A stretch of DNA of 64,000 nt from JAVSMW01 sp032027005 (lineage in GTDB: Bacteria; Bacillota; Thermincolia; Thermincolales; UBA2595). The stretch spans positions 288,598 to 352,597 of the forward strand of contig JAVSMW010000001.1 in NCBI GenBank assembly GCA_032027005.1, in the 5' to 3' direction. The notes beneath the pieces were generated by a model that saw only the letters and a list, made by a program, of their open reading frames with translations, did not search any database and was not told the DNA's origin. A program made the position numbers and the translations under genes. Numbering within the stretch: position 1 is the stretch's first letter; the number at the start of each line of letters is the position of its first letter. Positions 49,340 through 58,400 of the stretch are shown here, piece after piece.

Positions 49340-52324
49340 TTAAATTACTCTTTTGATCTCTTCCATAATGAAAGCTTCGATGGTGTCACCTTCTACAAGG
49401 TCGTTGAACTTATCTATCATGATTCCGCATTCAAAGCCCTCGAGGACCTCTTTGGCATCATCTTTAAATCGTTTCAGAGAATCAAGTTTTCCTTCAAATA
49501 TTACTATGCCATCCCTAATTACCCTGACTTCAGCGTTTTTGGTAATCTTGCCCTCTGTAATATAGCAGCCGGCGATAGTACCTACTTTGGACACCTTAAA
49601 TAACTGCCTGACCTCGGCTCTCCCGATAACTACCTCTTTGAATTCGGGGTCCAGCATCCCGACCATGGCTGCTTTGACATCCTCAATAGCGTTATAGATA
49701 ACCCTGTACAGCCGCAAATCAACCTTCTCTTTTTCGGCCGCCCGGCGTGCATTGTTATCAGGCCTTACATTAAAGCCAATAATGATGGCATTGGAAGCAG
49801 AGGCTAACATGACATCTGTTTCAGTGATGGCCCCAACCCCGCCGTGAATCGGATTAACTCTTACTTCTTCATTGGACAGCTTTTGCAGTGATTGCCTTAA
49901 AGCTTCTATAGAACCCTGCACATCTGCTTTGATGATAATGTTTAGATCTTTTACCTGGCCTTCTTTAATTTGTTTAAACAAATCATCAAGCGAGACCTTG
50001 GAGGTAGTTTTATAATCTTCTTCCCGTTTCTTATTAATACGTTTAGTTGCTACACTTCTGGCTGTCTTGTCATCCTTGACGGCGTGAAAGACGTCACCAG
50101 CCAAAGGTACATCAGATAAACCAAGCACCTCTACCGGAGTGGATGGGCCAGCCTTCTTAACCCGGCGACCCTTATCATCAACCATAGCCCTAACCTTACC
50201 AAAGGCCTGGCCTGCTACTATTGAATCACCAATCTGCAGGGAACCAGTCTGTACCAAAACAGTAGCCACCGGCCCACGGCCTTTGTCTAATTCGGCCTCA
50301 ATAACAGAACCCCTGGCTAATTTTTTGGGATTTGCCTTTAAGTCCTGCATTTCGGCTACCAAAAGAATCATTTCCAGCAAATTTTCCAGCCCCTGTTGAG
50401 TCTTGGCGGAAACATTGACACAAATTGTGTCACCACCCCATTCTTCGGTAACCAGACCGTATTCGGTGAGTTCCTGTTTTACTTTTTCCGGGTTTGCCCC
50501 CGGTTTATCCATTTTGTTTACAGCAATGATGATAGGTACTTCCGCCGCTTTGGAATGGTTTATCGCCTCAACAGTCTGAGGCATTACTCCGTCATCTGCC
50601 GCTACCACCACGATGGCAATGTCAGTTGCCTTAGCACCTCTGGCCCGCATAGCTGTAAAAGCCTCGTGGCCCGGTGTATCCAAAAAAGTTATCTTTTTAC
50701 CGTTATGAACTACCTGATATGCCCCAATGTGCTGGGTAATCCCGCCAGCCTCACTGGCAGTGACATTGGCTTCCCTAATAGCATCAAGCAGGGATGTCTT
50801 GCCATGGTCTACGTGACCCATTACTGTGACAACACTTGGCCTTGCCACCAGATCTTCCGGGGCATCCTCCGCTTCTTCCATATCATCAATATCTATTTCA
50901 TCAAGCTGGACTTCCACTTCTCTGCCATATTCCCCAGCCAAAATGGCGGCAGTATCGGCATCAATTTCCTGGTTGATGGTGGCCATAACACCCAGGGCCA
51001 TCAGCTTTTTGATCAATTCCGAAGGAGTTTTAGCGAGCTTCGCTCCCAGGTCCTGAACCGTAATTGTTTCACCAATTGTAATAGGTTTAAGATTCTTTGG
51101 TTCTTCTCTTTTCGGCGCTGGAGCCGGTTTAACTGCCTGCACAGGTTTTGCGGCAAACTGCTGCCCCCTGCGGTTATCCTGATTTTTTCTCTCCCCAGGA
51201 CGATCATTACGCTTATCCGGACGTTGGCCCGGTCCTCTTTCTCCGGCTTTTCCAGACCACCCCTGATTTGGAGTGCCTGGTCTCCCATCAGGCCTTGGAC
51301 CACCCGGCATACCCTGAGGTCTTGGACCGCCTGGTCTGGCTTCGGGCCTTGAACCGCCCGGCATTCCCTGAGGTCTTGGACCGCCTGGTCTGCCTTCAGG
51401 TCTTGGACCGCCCGGCATTCCCTGAGGCCTTGGGCCGCCTGGTCTGCCTTCAGGCCTCGGACCGCCCGGCATTCCCTGAGGCCTTGGGCCGCCTGGTCTG
51501 CCTTCAGGCCTCGGACCGCCCGGCATTCCCTGAGGCCTTGGGCCGCCCGGTCTGCCTTCAGGCCTCGGACCGCCTGGCATTCCCTGAGGCCTTGGGCCAC
51601 CCGGTCTAGCTTCGGGTCTTGGACCGCCCGGCATTCCCTGAGGCCTTGGGCCGCCTGGTCTGCCTTCGGGTCTTGGACCGCCTGGCATTCCCTGAGGTCT
51701 TGGGCCGCCTGGTCTGCCTTCAGGTCTTGGACCGCCCGGCATTCCCTGAGGTCTTGGGCCGCCTGGTCTGCCTTCAGGTCTTGGACCGCCCGGCATTCCC
51801 TGAGGTCTTGGGCCACCTGGTCTGCCTTCAGGTCTTGGGCCACCCGGCCTACCTTCAGGTCTCGGACCACCAGGCATTCCCTGAGGTCTTGGGCCACCCG
51901 GTCTGCCTTCGGGTCTCGGACCACCAGGCATTCCCTGAGGCCTTGGGCCACCCGGTCTGCCTTCAGGTCTCGGACCACCAGGCATTCCCTGAGGTCTTGG
52001 GCCACCCGGCCTGCCTTCGGGTCTCAGACCGCCAGGCATCCCTTGGGGCCTCGGGCCGCCAGGTCTCCCTTCAGGCCTCGGACCATCCGGCCTGCCTTCC
52101 ACTCTGGGATTAACAGGTCCGGGTCCCGGAACATCAGATGGTTTTACCTCCTGTGGGACCTTGTTGGGACCCTTTTTTACCTGCTTGTATTTAGTAACCT
52201 CATCGTCTTCAAGAGTACTCATGTGGTTTTTTACATTTATACCCATGGTTGCAAGCTGCGTAATGACTTCTTTGCTCTCTATTCCGAAATCTTTGGCCAA
52301 TTCATATACGCGAACTTTACCCAT
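49340..52324 (-). CDS. infB: Translation initiation factor IF-2 with long Pro/Gly/Arg repeat
   Basis: The 994-residue factor brings initiator tRNA to the 30S subunit. The start is ATG 52324, after GGGGGTGAAG; the earlier GTG at 52333 is in that site. IF2_N is at residues 1-55. Residues about 75-355 are 14 copies of PRPQGM in a repeat of about 18 residues (RPEGRPGGPRPQGMPGGP). A second IF2_N-like domain, then the GTPase domain with G1 GHVDHGKT (about 500) and NKMDKPGA, follow, then domains II-IV. Typical Firmicute IF-2 is 650-950 residues, so the repeat makes it longer than most. Arg and Gly/Pro make it basic and flexible. Confidence 0.96.
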   Translation of the reverse strand: MGKVRVYELAKDFGIESKEVITQLATMGINVKNHMSTLEDDEVTKYKQVKKGPNKVPQEVKPSDVPGPGPVNPRVEGRPDGPRPEGRPGGPRPQGMPGGLRPEGRPGGPRPQGMPGGPRPEGRPGGPRPQGMPGGPRPEGRPGGPRPQGMPGGPRPEGRPGGPRPEGRPGGPRPQGMPGGPRPEGRPGGPRPQGMPGGPRPEGRPGGPRPQGMPGGPRPEGRPGGPRPQGMPGGPRPEARPGGPRPQGMPGGPRPEGRPGGPRPQGMPGGPRPEGRPGGPRPQGMPGGPRPEGRPGGPRPQGMPGGPRPEGRPGGPRPQGMPGGSRPEARPGGPRPQGMPGGPRPDGRPGTPNQGWSGKAGERGPGQRPDKRNDRPGERKNQDNRRGQQFAAKPVQAVKPAPAPKREEPKNLKPITIGETITVQDLGAKLAKTPSELIKKLMALGVMATINQEIDADTAAILAGEYGREVEVQLDEIDIDDMEEAEDAPEDLVARPSVVTVMGHVDHGKTSLLDAIREANVTASEAGGITQHIGAYQVVHNGKKITFLDTPGHEAFTAMRARGAKATDIAIVVVAADDGVMPQTVEAINHSKAAEVPIIIAVNKMDKPGANPEKVKQELTEYGLVTEEWGGDTICVNVSAKTQQGLENLLEMILLVAEMQDLKANPKKLARGSVIEAELDKGRGPVATVLVQTGSLQIGDSIVAGQAFGKVRAMVDDKGRRVKKAGPSTPVEVLGLSDVPLAGDVFHAVKDDKTARSVATKRINKKREEDYKTTSKVSLDDLFKQIKEGQVKDLNIIIKADVQGSIEALRQSLQKLSNEEVRVNPIHGGVGAITETDVMLASASNAIIIGFNVRPDNNARRAAEKEKVDLRLYRVIYNAIEDVKAAMVGMLDPEFKEVVIGRAEVRQLFKVSKVGTIAGCYITEGKITKNAEVRVIRDGIVIFEGKLDSLKRFKDDAKEVLEGFECGIMIDKFNDLVEGDTIEAFIMEEIKRVI
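51290..52090 (-). repeat. 54-bp tandem repeat coding for RPEGRPGGPRPQGMPGGP in infB
   Basis: Fourteen near-identical units of about 54 bases (one site has an extra 27-base half unit) encode the Pro/Gly/Arg repeat of IF-2. Unit-to-unit DNA similarity is high, with codon-silent differences, so recent expansion or contraction is likely. Other frames stay open because the repeat length is divisible by three. Confidence 0.9.
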
Positions 52325-52385
52325 AAACTTCACCCCCGTTTATTGGAGTTTCTAATCTGATTAGAAATCCCCCTCCTCGTCCCCA

Positions 52386-52457
52386 CAAGAAAATTGACTT
52401 TGTCAACACAAATTAATGGAAGTCAATTTTCTTGTTCAAAGGGGGCCAGCCCCCTTT
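52386..52457. repeat. Paired-hairpin element, copy 2 (inside the infB operon)
   Basis: Almost identical to 26903-26975: 15-bp stem CAAGAAAATTGACTT with its inverse, then GGGGG-CCAG-CCCCC. It lies in the 230-base gap between ylxQ and infB. Confidence 0.85.
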
Positions 52458-52512
52458 GACGTCGCTTCGTTCCTGTCACCACCGAACAATAGGGGGCGCC
52501 CCTATAACCCCC

Positions 52513-52566
52513 AATGTTAAGGAAATTATCCACAGAATAGGATGCCAGCATAATTTCCTTAACATT
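52513..52566. repeat. 17-bp perfect inverted repeat overlapping the ylxQ stop codon
   Basis: AATGTTAAGGAAATTAT is followed, after 20 bases, by its perfect inverse ATAATTTCCTTAACATT. No T run follows on the minus strand, so it is not a classic terminator. The stop codon of ylxQ is inside the distal arm. Confidence 0.85.
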
Positions 52567-52861
52567 TAAATAGCCGCAGTAAATTCCTGGAAAAGCCCTC
52601 GTCCATAATCACAACCACTGATCGGGGAGACTTACCTAACGCAATCCCGATTGACATTTTATCTCCACCCATAAGCCAAGGTACTTTTTTATATTCTGCT
52701 AAATTTCGAAAATGTTCCTTGGTTCGCTCCGATGCATCAGCGGCTAAGATTACCAGTTTCGCTTTGCCTTTTTTGATCAGTGCTTCGACAGCAGCATCAC
52801 CTGACTGTAAATGTCCCGCCCGCTGGGCCAAACCCAGGAAATCATAACCCTTTTGGGACAC
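52559..52861 (-). CDS. ylxQ: L7Ae-family ribosomal protein YlxQ
   Basis: The 100-residue protein has the L7Ae/L30e fold that binds kink-turn RNA. FLGLAQRAGHLQSGDAAVEA (about residues 8-27) and KAKLVILAADASERTKEHFR (about 33-52) are characteristic. In Bacillus it lies between ylxR and infB, the same order as here. It starts with GTG 52861, overlapping ylxR by 20 bases. Function in translation or RNA processing is presumed. An inverted repeat covers its stop codon. Confidence 0.88.
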   Translation of the reverse strand: MSQKGYDFLGLAQRAGHLQSGDAAVEALIKKGKAKLVILAADASERTKEHFRNLAEYKKVPWLMGGDKMSIGIALGKSPRSVVVIMDEGFSRNLLRLFKC

Positions 52862-53126
52862 TATAACTCACCAGCCGTTCTTTAAGCTTTTCCAGTATTT
52901 CCAAGGGAACATCCTGCTGAAAAGCCTTCTCCAGCCGTTTAGCTTTAATGGCTTTGTTTAGGCATTCAGCATGGGGGCAAATATACGCTCCCCGGCCTGA
53001 ACGTTTGCCAAATGGATCAATGTCAATTTCGTTTTCCGGGGTTCTTACAATTCTGATAAGTTCTTTCTTAGGCTTCATTTCCTGACAGCCCAAGCACATC
53101 CTCATCGGAATTTTTTTTACTTTCAC
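52842..53126 (-). CDS. ylxR: YlxR/RnpM family RNA-binding protein
   Basis: The 94-residue protein begins MKVKKIPMRMCLGCQEMKPK, which contains the CxxC typical of the family, and has a PFGKRSGRGAYICPHAECL motif (about residues 38-57). In Bacillus the homologue binds RNase P RNA and modulates its activity. The start is GTG 53126, six bases after GGAGGGG. It lies between nusA and ylxQ as usual and overlaps ylxQ by 20 bases. Confidence 0.92.
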   Translation of the reverse strand: MKVKKIPMRMCLGCQEMKPKKELIRIVRTPENEIDIDPFGKRSGRGAYICPHAECLNKAIKAKRLEKAFQQDVPLEILEKLKERLVSYSVPKGL

Positions 53127-53155
53127 TAAAAACCCCTCCCAACCGAATCCAGCAG

Positions 53156-54646
53156 TTACTTGTCTTCTTCCAATTCTTCCAGATATTCACTAAGTTCCTC
53201 CACAGACAACTTTTTGCGCTTGCTTCCTGCTTTGGTACTCTTCTTAGATGAGTCAGATTTCTTTTTGGATTTTTTACCCTTTCCTTTTGCAGGTTCTTCC
53301 AACTGATCACTATTACCTGATTCCGGCGAAGTTTCCGCATCACTTCCCTGATCGTAACCTTCGGGTTCCTCAGAGTATGATTCATCATCATAACCGTCAT
53401 CATATGCTGTATGTTTTCCAGTTTCACCTTCCTGGTAATATTCGCCGTCCTGATCATATTCGTCATTATAATCATATTCGGAATATTCTCCGGAGTCTTC
53501 GCTCCAGTCACCTTCAGTATATTCGCCATCCTCGTAATCTTCGGCTGTGTAGTCACCGTAATATTCATCAACATATTCTTCCTGATCGTAATATTGATCG
53601 TTAGCTCTCAGTTCCTCGGCCTGGGATTCACTCTTTATATCAATTTTCCATCCTGTCAGTTTTGCTGACAGGCGGGCGTTCTGTCCTTCCTTGCCAATGG
53701 CCAGAGATAACTGGTAATCAGGTACTACCACCCGGGCTATTTTATCATTTTCCAAAATATTAACATCTATAACTTTGGCCGGACTTAAGGCATTAGCTAC
53801 AAATTTTGCCGGTTCAGGGTTCCATTTGACTATATCGATTTTTTCACCCTTCAGCTCATTAACAATGGTCTGTACCCTCATGCCCTTGGGGCCGACACAG
53901 GCACCGACCGGATCAACATTTTCATCTTTAGAATAAACGGCAATTTTCGAACGGGCTCCGGCTTCTCTGGCCACAGATTTGAGTTCCACTACCCCATCAT
54001 AAATTTCGGGGACTTCCAGCTCAAACAGACGTTTCAGCAGTCCCGGATGAGTACGGGAAACAAGAATCTGCGGTCCTTTGGTCGTCTTTTTTACTTCAAC
54101 TATGTAAGTTTTCAGCCTGTCACCGTGTCTGTACTGCTCTCCCGGTATCTGCTCAGTAGGACCCAGAATAGCTTCAGTTTTGCCCAGGTCTATATATATG
54201 TTCTTTTGGTCCTGGCGCTGCACAATACCGGTGACAATATCTCCTTCGCGGTTAGAAAACTCTTCATAAATAATTCCCCGTTCCGCTTCCCGGATACGCT
54301 GAACTACCACCTGTTTCGCAGTCTGGGCTGCTATGCGCCCAAAATCCCGGGGTGTCACCTCGACCTCCAGAATATCACCTAACTCATACCTGGGATCTTT
54401 TTGCCGTGCTGCCTGGAGTGATGCCTCGCTCCTGTCATCCTCAACTTCCTCGACAATAGCTTTCCGGGCATATACCTTGATTTCCCCCGACATCCGGTCA
54501 ATACTAACCCTTACATTTTGCAAAGAACCGAAATTCCTTTTGTAAGCAGAGATTAATGCTGCTTCCAGAGCCTCCAGGAGGACATCCATGGCAATACCTT
54601 TCTCTCTCTCGAGTTCTTCAAGGGCTTCGATGAACTCAGTATTCAT
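53156..54646 (-). CDS. nusA: Transcription termination/antitermination factor NusA with acidic C-terminal extension
   Basis: The 496-residue protein has an RNA-polymerase-binding N-terminal domain (1-130), an S1 domain (about 133-200) and two KH domains (about 205-350, with VGACVGPKGMRVQTIVNELK near 250). Beyond about residue 358 there is an unusual extension of some 130 residues: first rich in Asp, Glu and Tyr (EEYVDEYYGDYTAEDYEDGE), then Lys/Ser-rich (KGKGKKSKKKSDSSKKSTKA), ending in LSVEELSEYLEELEEDK. Most Firmicute NusA stop near 350-380. The tail may bind RNA or protein. The start has AGGAGG at long spacing (13 bases), which is a weak point. Confidence 0.95.
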   Translation of the reverse strand: MNTEFIEALEELEREKGIAMDVLLEALEAALISAYKRNFGSLQNVRVSIDRMSGEIKVYARKAIVEEVEDDRSEASLQAARQKDPRYELGDILEVEVTPRDFGRIAAQTAKQVVVQRIREAERGIIYEEFSNREGDIVTGIVQRQDQKNIYIDLGKTEAILGPTEQIPGEQYRHGDRLKTYIVEVKKTTKGPQILVSRTHPGLLKRLFELEVPEIYDGVVELKSVAREAGARSKIAVYSKDENVDPVGACVGPKGMRVQTIVNELKGEKIDIVKWNPEPAKFVANALSPAKVIDVNILENDKIARVVVPDYQLSLAIGKEGQNARLSAKLTGWKIDIKSESQAEELRANDQYYDQEEYVDEYYGDYTAEDYEDGEYTEGDWSEDSGEYSEYDYNDEYDQDGEYYQEGETGKHTAYDDGYDDESYSEEPEGYDQGSDAETSPESGNSDQLEEPAKGKGKKSKKKSDSSKKSTKAGSKRKKLSVEELSEYLEELEEDK

Positions 54647-54685
54647 TTTTTCTAACTAACCTCCTTCGATTTTCAATTGTCTTTT

Positions 54686-55147
54686 CTAAAAATCCGCTTC
54701 TAATCTAACCCTGGCCACATGGTCCAAAGGTAAGGCGATGCTTTGATTTTTCACGATAATTACAACATGCGCGTCTTCCAGGCCAACCAGTTCACCAACA
54801 AACTCCTTCTGTCCGTTGACAGGGGCAAAAGCAGAGGCCCTGACTTTGTATCCACGAAACCTTTCAAAATCCGCGGCTTTTTTCAAAGGGCGTTCAATCC
54901 CCGGGGAAGAAACCTCCAAAATGTAGGATTGGGGAATTGGATCCTTCTCATCAAGCAATGCACCAACCCGTTCCGATACGGCTTGACAATCATCATGGGT
55001 GATGCCTTCGGGCTTATCTATAAAAATTCTCAGAAACCACGAACCGCCTTCTTTTATGTACTCAATATCAACCAATTCCAAACCCAGGATTTCAACAACG
55101 GGTTCCGTCATTTCCCTCACTATGTCATCGATTTTGGCTTTTCCCAT
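54686..55147 (-). CDS. rimP: Ribosome maturation factor RimP
   Basis: The 153-residue protein helps assemble the 30S subunit. The motifs LGLELVDIEYIKEGGSWFLR (about residues 21-40), VSERVGALLDEKDPIPQSYI (about 58-77) and LEVSSPGIERPLKKAADFER (about 78-97) are canonical. The start is ATG 55147, seven bases after AGGAGGG; an in-frame ATG at 55201 lies next to the heptamer array. It starts the rimP-nusA-ylxR-ylxQ-infB operon. Confidence 0.95.
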   Translation of the reverse strand: MGKAKIDDIVREMTEPVVEILGLELVDIEYIKEGGSWFLRIFIDKPEGITHDDCQAVSERVGALLDEKDPIPQSYILEVSSPGIERPLKKAADFERFRGYKVRASAFAPVNGQKEFVGELVGLEDAHVVIIVKNQSIALPLDHVARVRLEADF

Positions 55148-55211
55148 GTCTTTCCCTCCTGGTATTGTTTTCATATTAATTAGTGTACCATCTATTGGCA
55201 AAGCTTATACA

Positions 55212-55320
55212 GTGGGGAGTGGAGAGTGGAGAGTGGAGAGTGGAGAGTGGGGAGTGATCTGTAATCAGTAGTGAGTACACTGTTCACTGTTCACTGTTCA
55301 CTGTTCACTGTTCACTGTTC
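55212..55320. repeat. Two adjoining heptamer arrays, (GTGGAGA)n and (CACTGTT)n
   Basis: GTGGGGA, four GTGGAGA and another GTGGGGA run from 55212 to 55253, then GTGATCT. Six perfect CACTGTT units run from 55278 to 55319. Both periods are seven. The first unit class is the near-complement of that at 1482. They lie upstream of rimP. Confidence 0.9.
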
Positions 55321-55329
55321 ACTAGCCGC

Positions 55330-55364
55330 TAAAAGAACACGAAAGAGTGGGGTTTCCCCACTCT
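55330..55364 (-). terminator. Intrinsic terminator after polC
   Basis: On the minus strand AGAGTGGGG pairs with CCCCACTCT across a 3-base loop and is followed by TTCGTGTTCTTTT. Confidence 0.8.
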
Positions 55365-55449
55365 GACATAAAAAATCCAAATTGAAAGCTTCCACTAAAC
55401 ACATCGTAACCAGTATACCACAGAACACTAGAATTGGCAAGAAGAAGAA

Positions 55450-58400
55450 TTAAAACAACGCCATCTGATCAGTCTCCGGCAGGCCCATTAGGCAGCCGTG
55501 GTTCTGCATGATTTCTATGACTGTTTTACTGAGCTTGGCCCTGATGCGTAAATCTTCCACCGAGGTGAAGGGTTTCTCGCTGCGGGCCTTGATGATATTT
55601 TGAGCTGCGGTATCGCCCAAACCCTGCAGGCCGGCAAAAGGAGGCAGCAGGCCGTTTTCAGTAATCAGAAAATTTATGGCATCTGACTTTTCCAGGTTGA
55701 CCCTGACCATTTTGAAGCCCCGCTCCCACATTTCCAAAACCACCTCCAGAATTGTCAGGAGGTTTTTTTCTTTTTGGGAGGCCTCGTTGCCTTTGCCCTC
55801 AATCTCCTCAATTTCCTGTCTGACCACTTGGCTTCCCTGGACCGCTATGTCAGCATCGAACTCATCGGCCCGGACGGTAAAGTAAGTGGCATAAAAGGCT
55901 TCCGGGTGATGAACTTTGAAATAGGCAATCCGGTATGCCATCATCACATAAGCCACCGCATGGGCTTTGGGAAACATATATTTTATTTTTTTGCACGAAC
56001 CAATATACCATTCAGGTACATTGTTTTCCTGCATATACTCCTGGTCATCATCCTTAACACCCTTGCCCTTGCGCACACCTTCCATGATTTTGAAAGCCCG
56101 CTTGGGCAGAAGTCCCTTATAGATCAAATAAATCATAATGTCATCCCTGGCCGAAATGGCTTCCGAGAGTTTGCACGTTCCTTCCCGGATCAGGTCCTGG
56201 GCGTTATTCAGCCATACATCGGTCCCGTGCGAAAATCCGGATATCCTGACCAATTCGGAAAAGGTTGTCGGCATGGTATCTTCGAGCATCTGGCGGACAA
56301 ACTTGGTGCCAAATTCGGGGATGGCGTAGGTTCCCAGCTTGGATTTTATCTGCTCAGGGGTAACCCCCAGGATCTCTACACCGGAAAACAATTTCATGGT
56401 TTCCGGCTCATCCAGGGGAATAGTTTTGGCATCAAGACCGGTCAAATCTTCCAGCATTTTAATCACAGTAGGGTCATCATGACCCAGAATATCGAGTTTG
56501 ACAATGCGGCCTGAGATGGAATGGTAATCAAAATGGGTGGTGATAATTCCCGATTTTTTATCATCAGCCGGGTATTGGAGGGGGGTAAAATCGTGGACAT
56601 TCATATCCCGGGGAATAACCATTACTCCCCCCGGATGCTGACCGGTAGTTCTTTTGACCCCCGTGCAGCCGGAAACCAGTCTGTCCATCTCGGCCTTACG
56701 TTTTCTGACGCCGCGTTCCTCCAGGTATTTCTGCACAAAGCCATAGGCTGTCTTATCAGCGATAGTACCTATGGTGCCGGCCCTGAAGACATGTCCTTCT
56801 CCGAACAATTCCTCTGTGTACTTATGGGCCCTGGGCTGGTAATCTCCGGAGAAGTTGAGGTCAATATCAGGAACCTTGTCACCTTCAAACCCCAGGAATA
56901 CTTCAAAAGGGATATCAAACCCATCTTTTTTATACCTGGTTTGGCATTGGGGACAGTCCTTGTCAGGCAGGTCGGCTCCACAGCCAACAGAGCCGTCGGC
57001 AATAAACTCGCTGTGCTTACATTGTGGACAAACGTAATGGGGAGGCAAGGGGTTAACTTCTGTAATCCCCGTCATCGTGGCCACAAATGAAGAGCCTACC
57101 GATCCCCGCGACCCTACCAGATAGCCGTCTTCGTTGGACTTTTTAACCAGCTTCTGCGCAATCAGGTACAAAACAGCAAAACCATTGGTAATAATCGAAT
57201 TTAACTCTTTATCAATTCGTTTACGAACAATTTCCGGCACAGGGTCTCCATAGATAGAAATGGCTTTCTGCCAGGTCATTTCTGAAATTTGTTCTTCGGC
57301 CCCCTCGATTTTGGGCGGAAAAAAATCATCAGGCATTGGTTTTAATTCCTCTACCTGGCCGGCAATTAACCCGGGATTGGTGACAACAACTTCCCTGGCC
57401 CTTGCGGCTCCTAAATATGAGAACTCTTCAAGCATCTCTTCAGTGGTCTTAAAATAAAGGGGGGCCTGATTCTCTGCATCTTCGAAGCCCTGTCCCGCCA
57501 TCAGAACTTTTCTGTAAAGGCCATCAGCGGGATGAATAAAATGCACATCCCCTGTAGCAACTACAGGTTTATTAAGTCTTTGGCCCAACTCTGAAATATC
57601 CCGGTTCAACCGGCGTAAATCTTCAACCCCGGCAACCTGCCCCTGACGGACGAGAAACTCATTATTACAGGTAGGCTGGATTTCCAGGTAATCATAAAAT
57701 GCGGCAATCTCCGCGAGTTTTTCACTATCAGCCCCATCCAGGCAGGCTTTAATCAGCTCACCGGCTTCACAGGCCGACCCGATAATCAGGCCTTCCCTTC
57801 TTTTAATCAGCTCACTGCGCGGGATCCGGGGATGCCGGTAATAGTAATTAAGATGCGACAGGGTGACCAACTGATATAAATTCTGGAGACCGGTGTAGTT
57901 TTGGACCAGAAGTACAATATGGCTGGTTCTTAATTTATCCAGGTTAATGTTACGAACTAATTCATTGATTTGATCAAGGCGGGTGATTTCTTTCTCAGGC
58001 AGCATAGCTAAAAGCTTCAGAAAAATACTGGCTGTGGCTTCGGCATCATCGACTGCCCGGTGGTGCTTTAGCAGGGGAACACTGAATTCCCCGGCCAGGT
58101 TCTTCAGTTTGTGATTTTTTAAATTAGGGAGCAAGGCCCGGGCCATACCCAGGGTATCCAAAACAGGGTTTTTTAAAAAATCCCCGGTTAGTTTCATTAA
58201 ATTAACCCTGATAAAGCCCGCATCAAATCCGGCATTGTGAGCAACCATCGTTGATGATGCGGCAAACTCCATGAATTCGGGCAAAACCCGGTCTATTCCG
58301 GGGGCTTCCTGAACCATTTCAGGAAGTATGCCGGTTAATTTTTGGATCTCCACAGGAATATTGTGCTCCGGCCTGACAAAGGCGGCAAACCGGTCAACAA

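Noticed and set aside
50396..51352. 318-residue plus-strand open frame opposite infB
   Set aside because: It is the complement of the IF-2 coding region; the sense frame matches IF-2 motif by motif.
51013..52113. Long open frames in other phases and on the plus strand across the infB repeat (for example 51013-52005 minus, 51619-52113 plus)
   Set aside because: They are by-products of the 54-base repeat, whose length is divisible by three, so all phases stay open. They have no ribosome site and give low-complexity protein.
53068..53574. 168-residue minus-strand frame in another phase of nusA
   Set aside because: It shadows the acidic tail of NusA, whose reading frame is supported by the KH and S1 domains and by the start codon.
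55212..55320. CRISPR array
   Set aside because: The units are seven bases with no spacers; CRISPR repeats are 23-40 bases with unique spacers.
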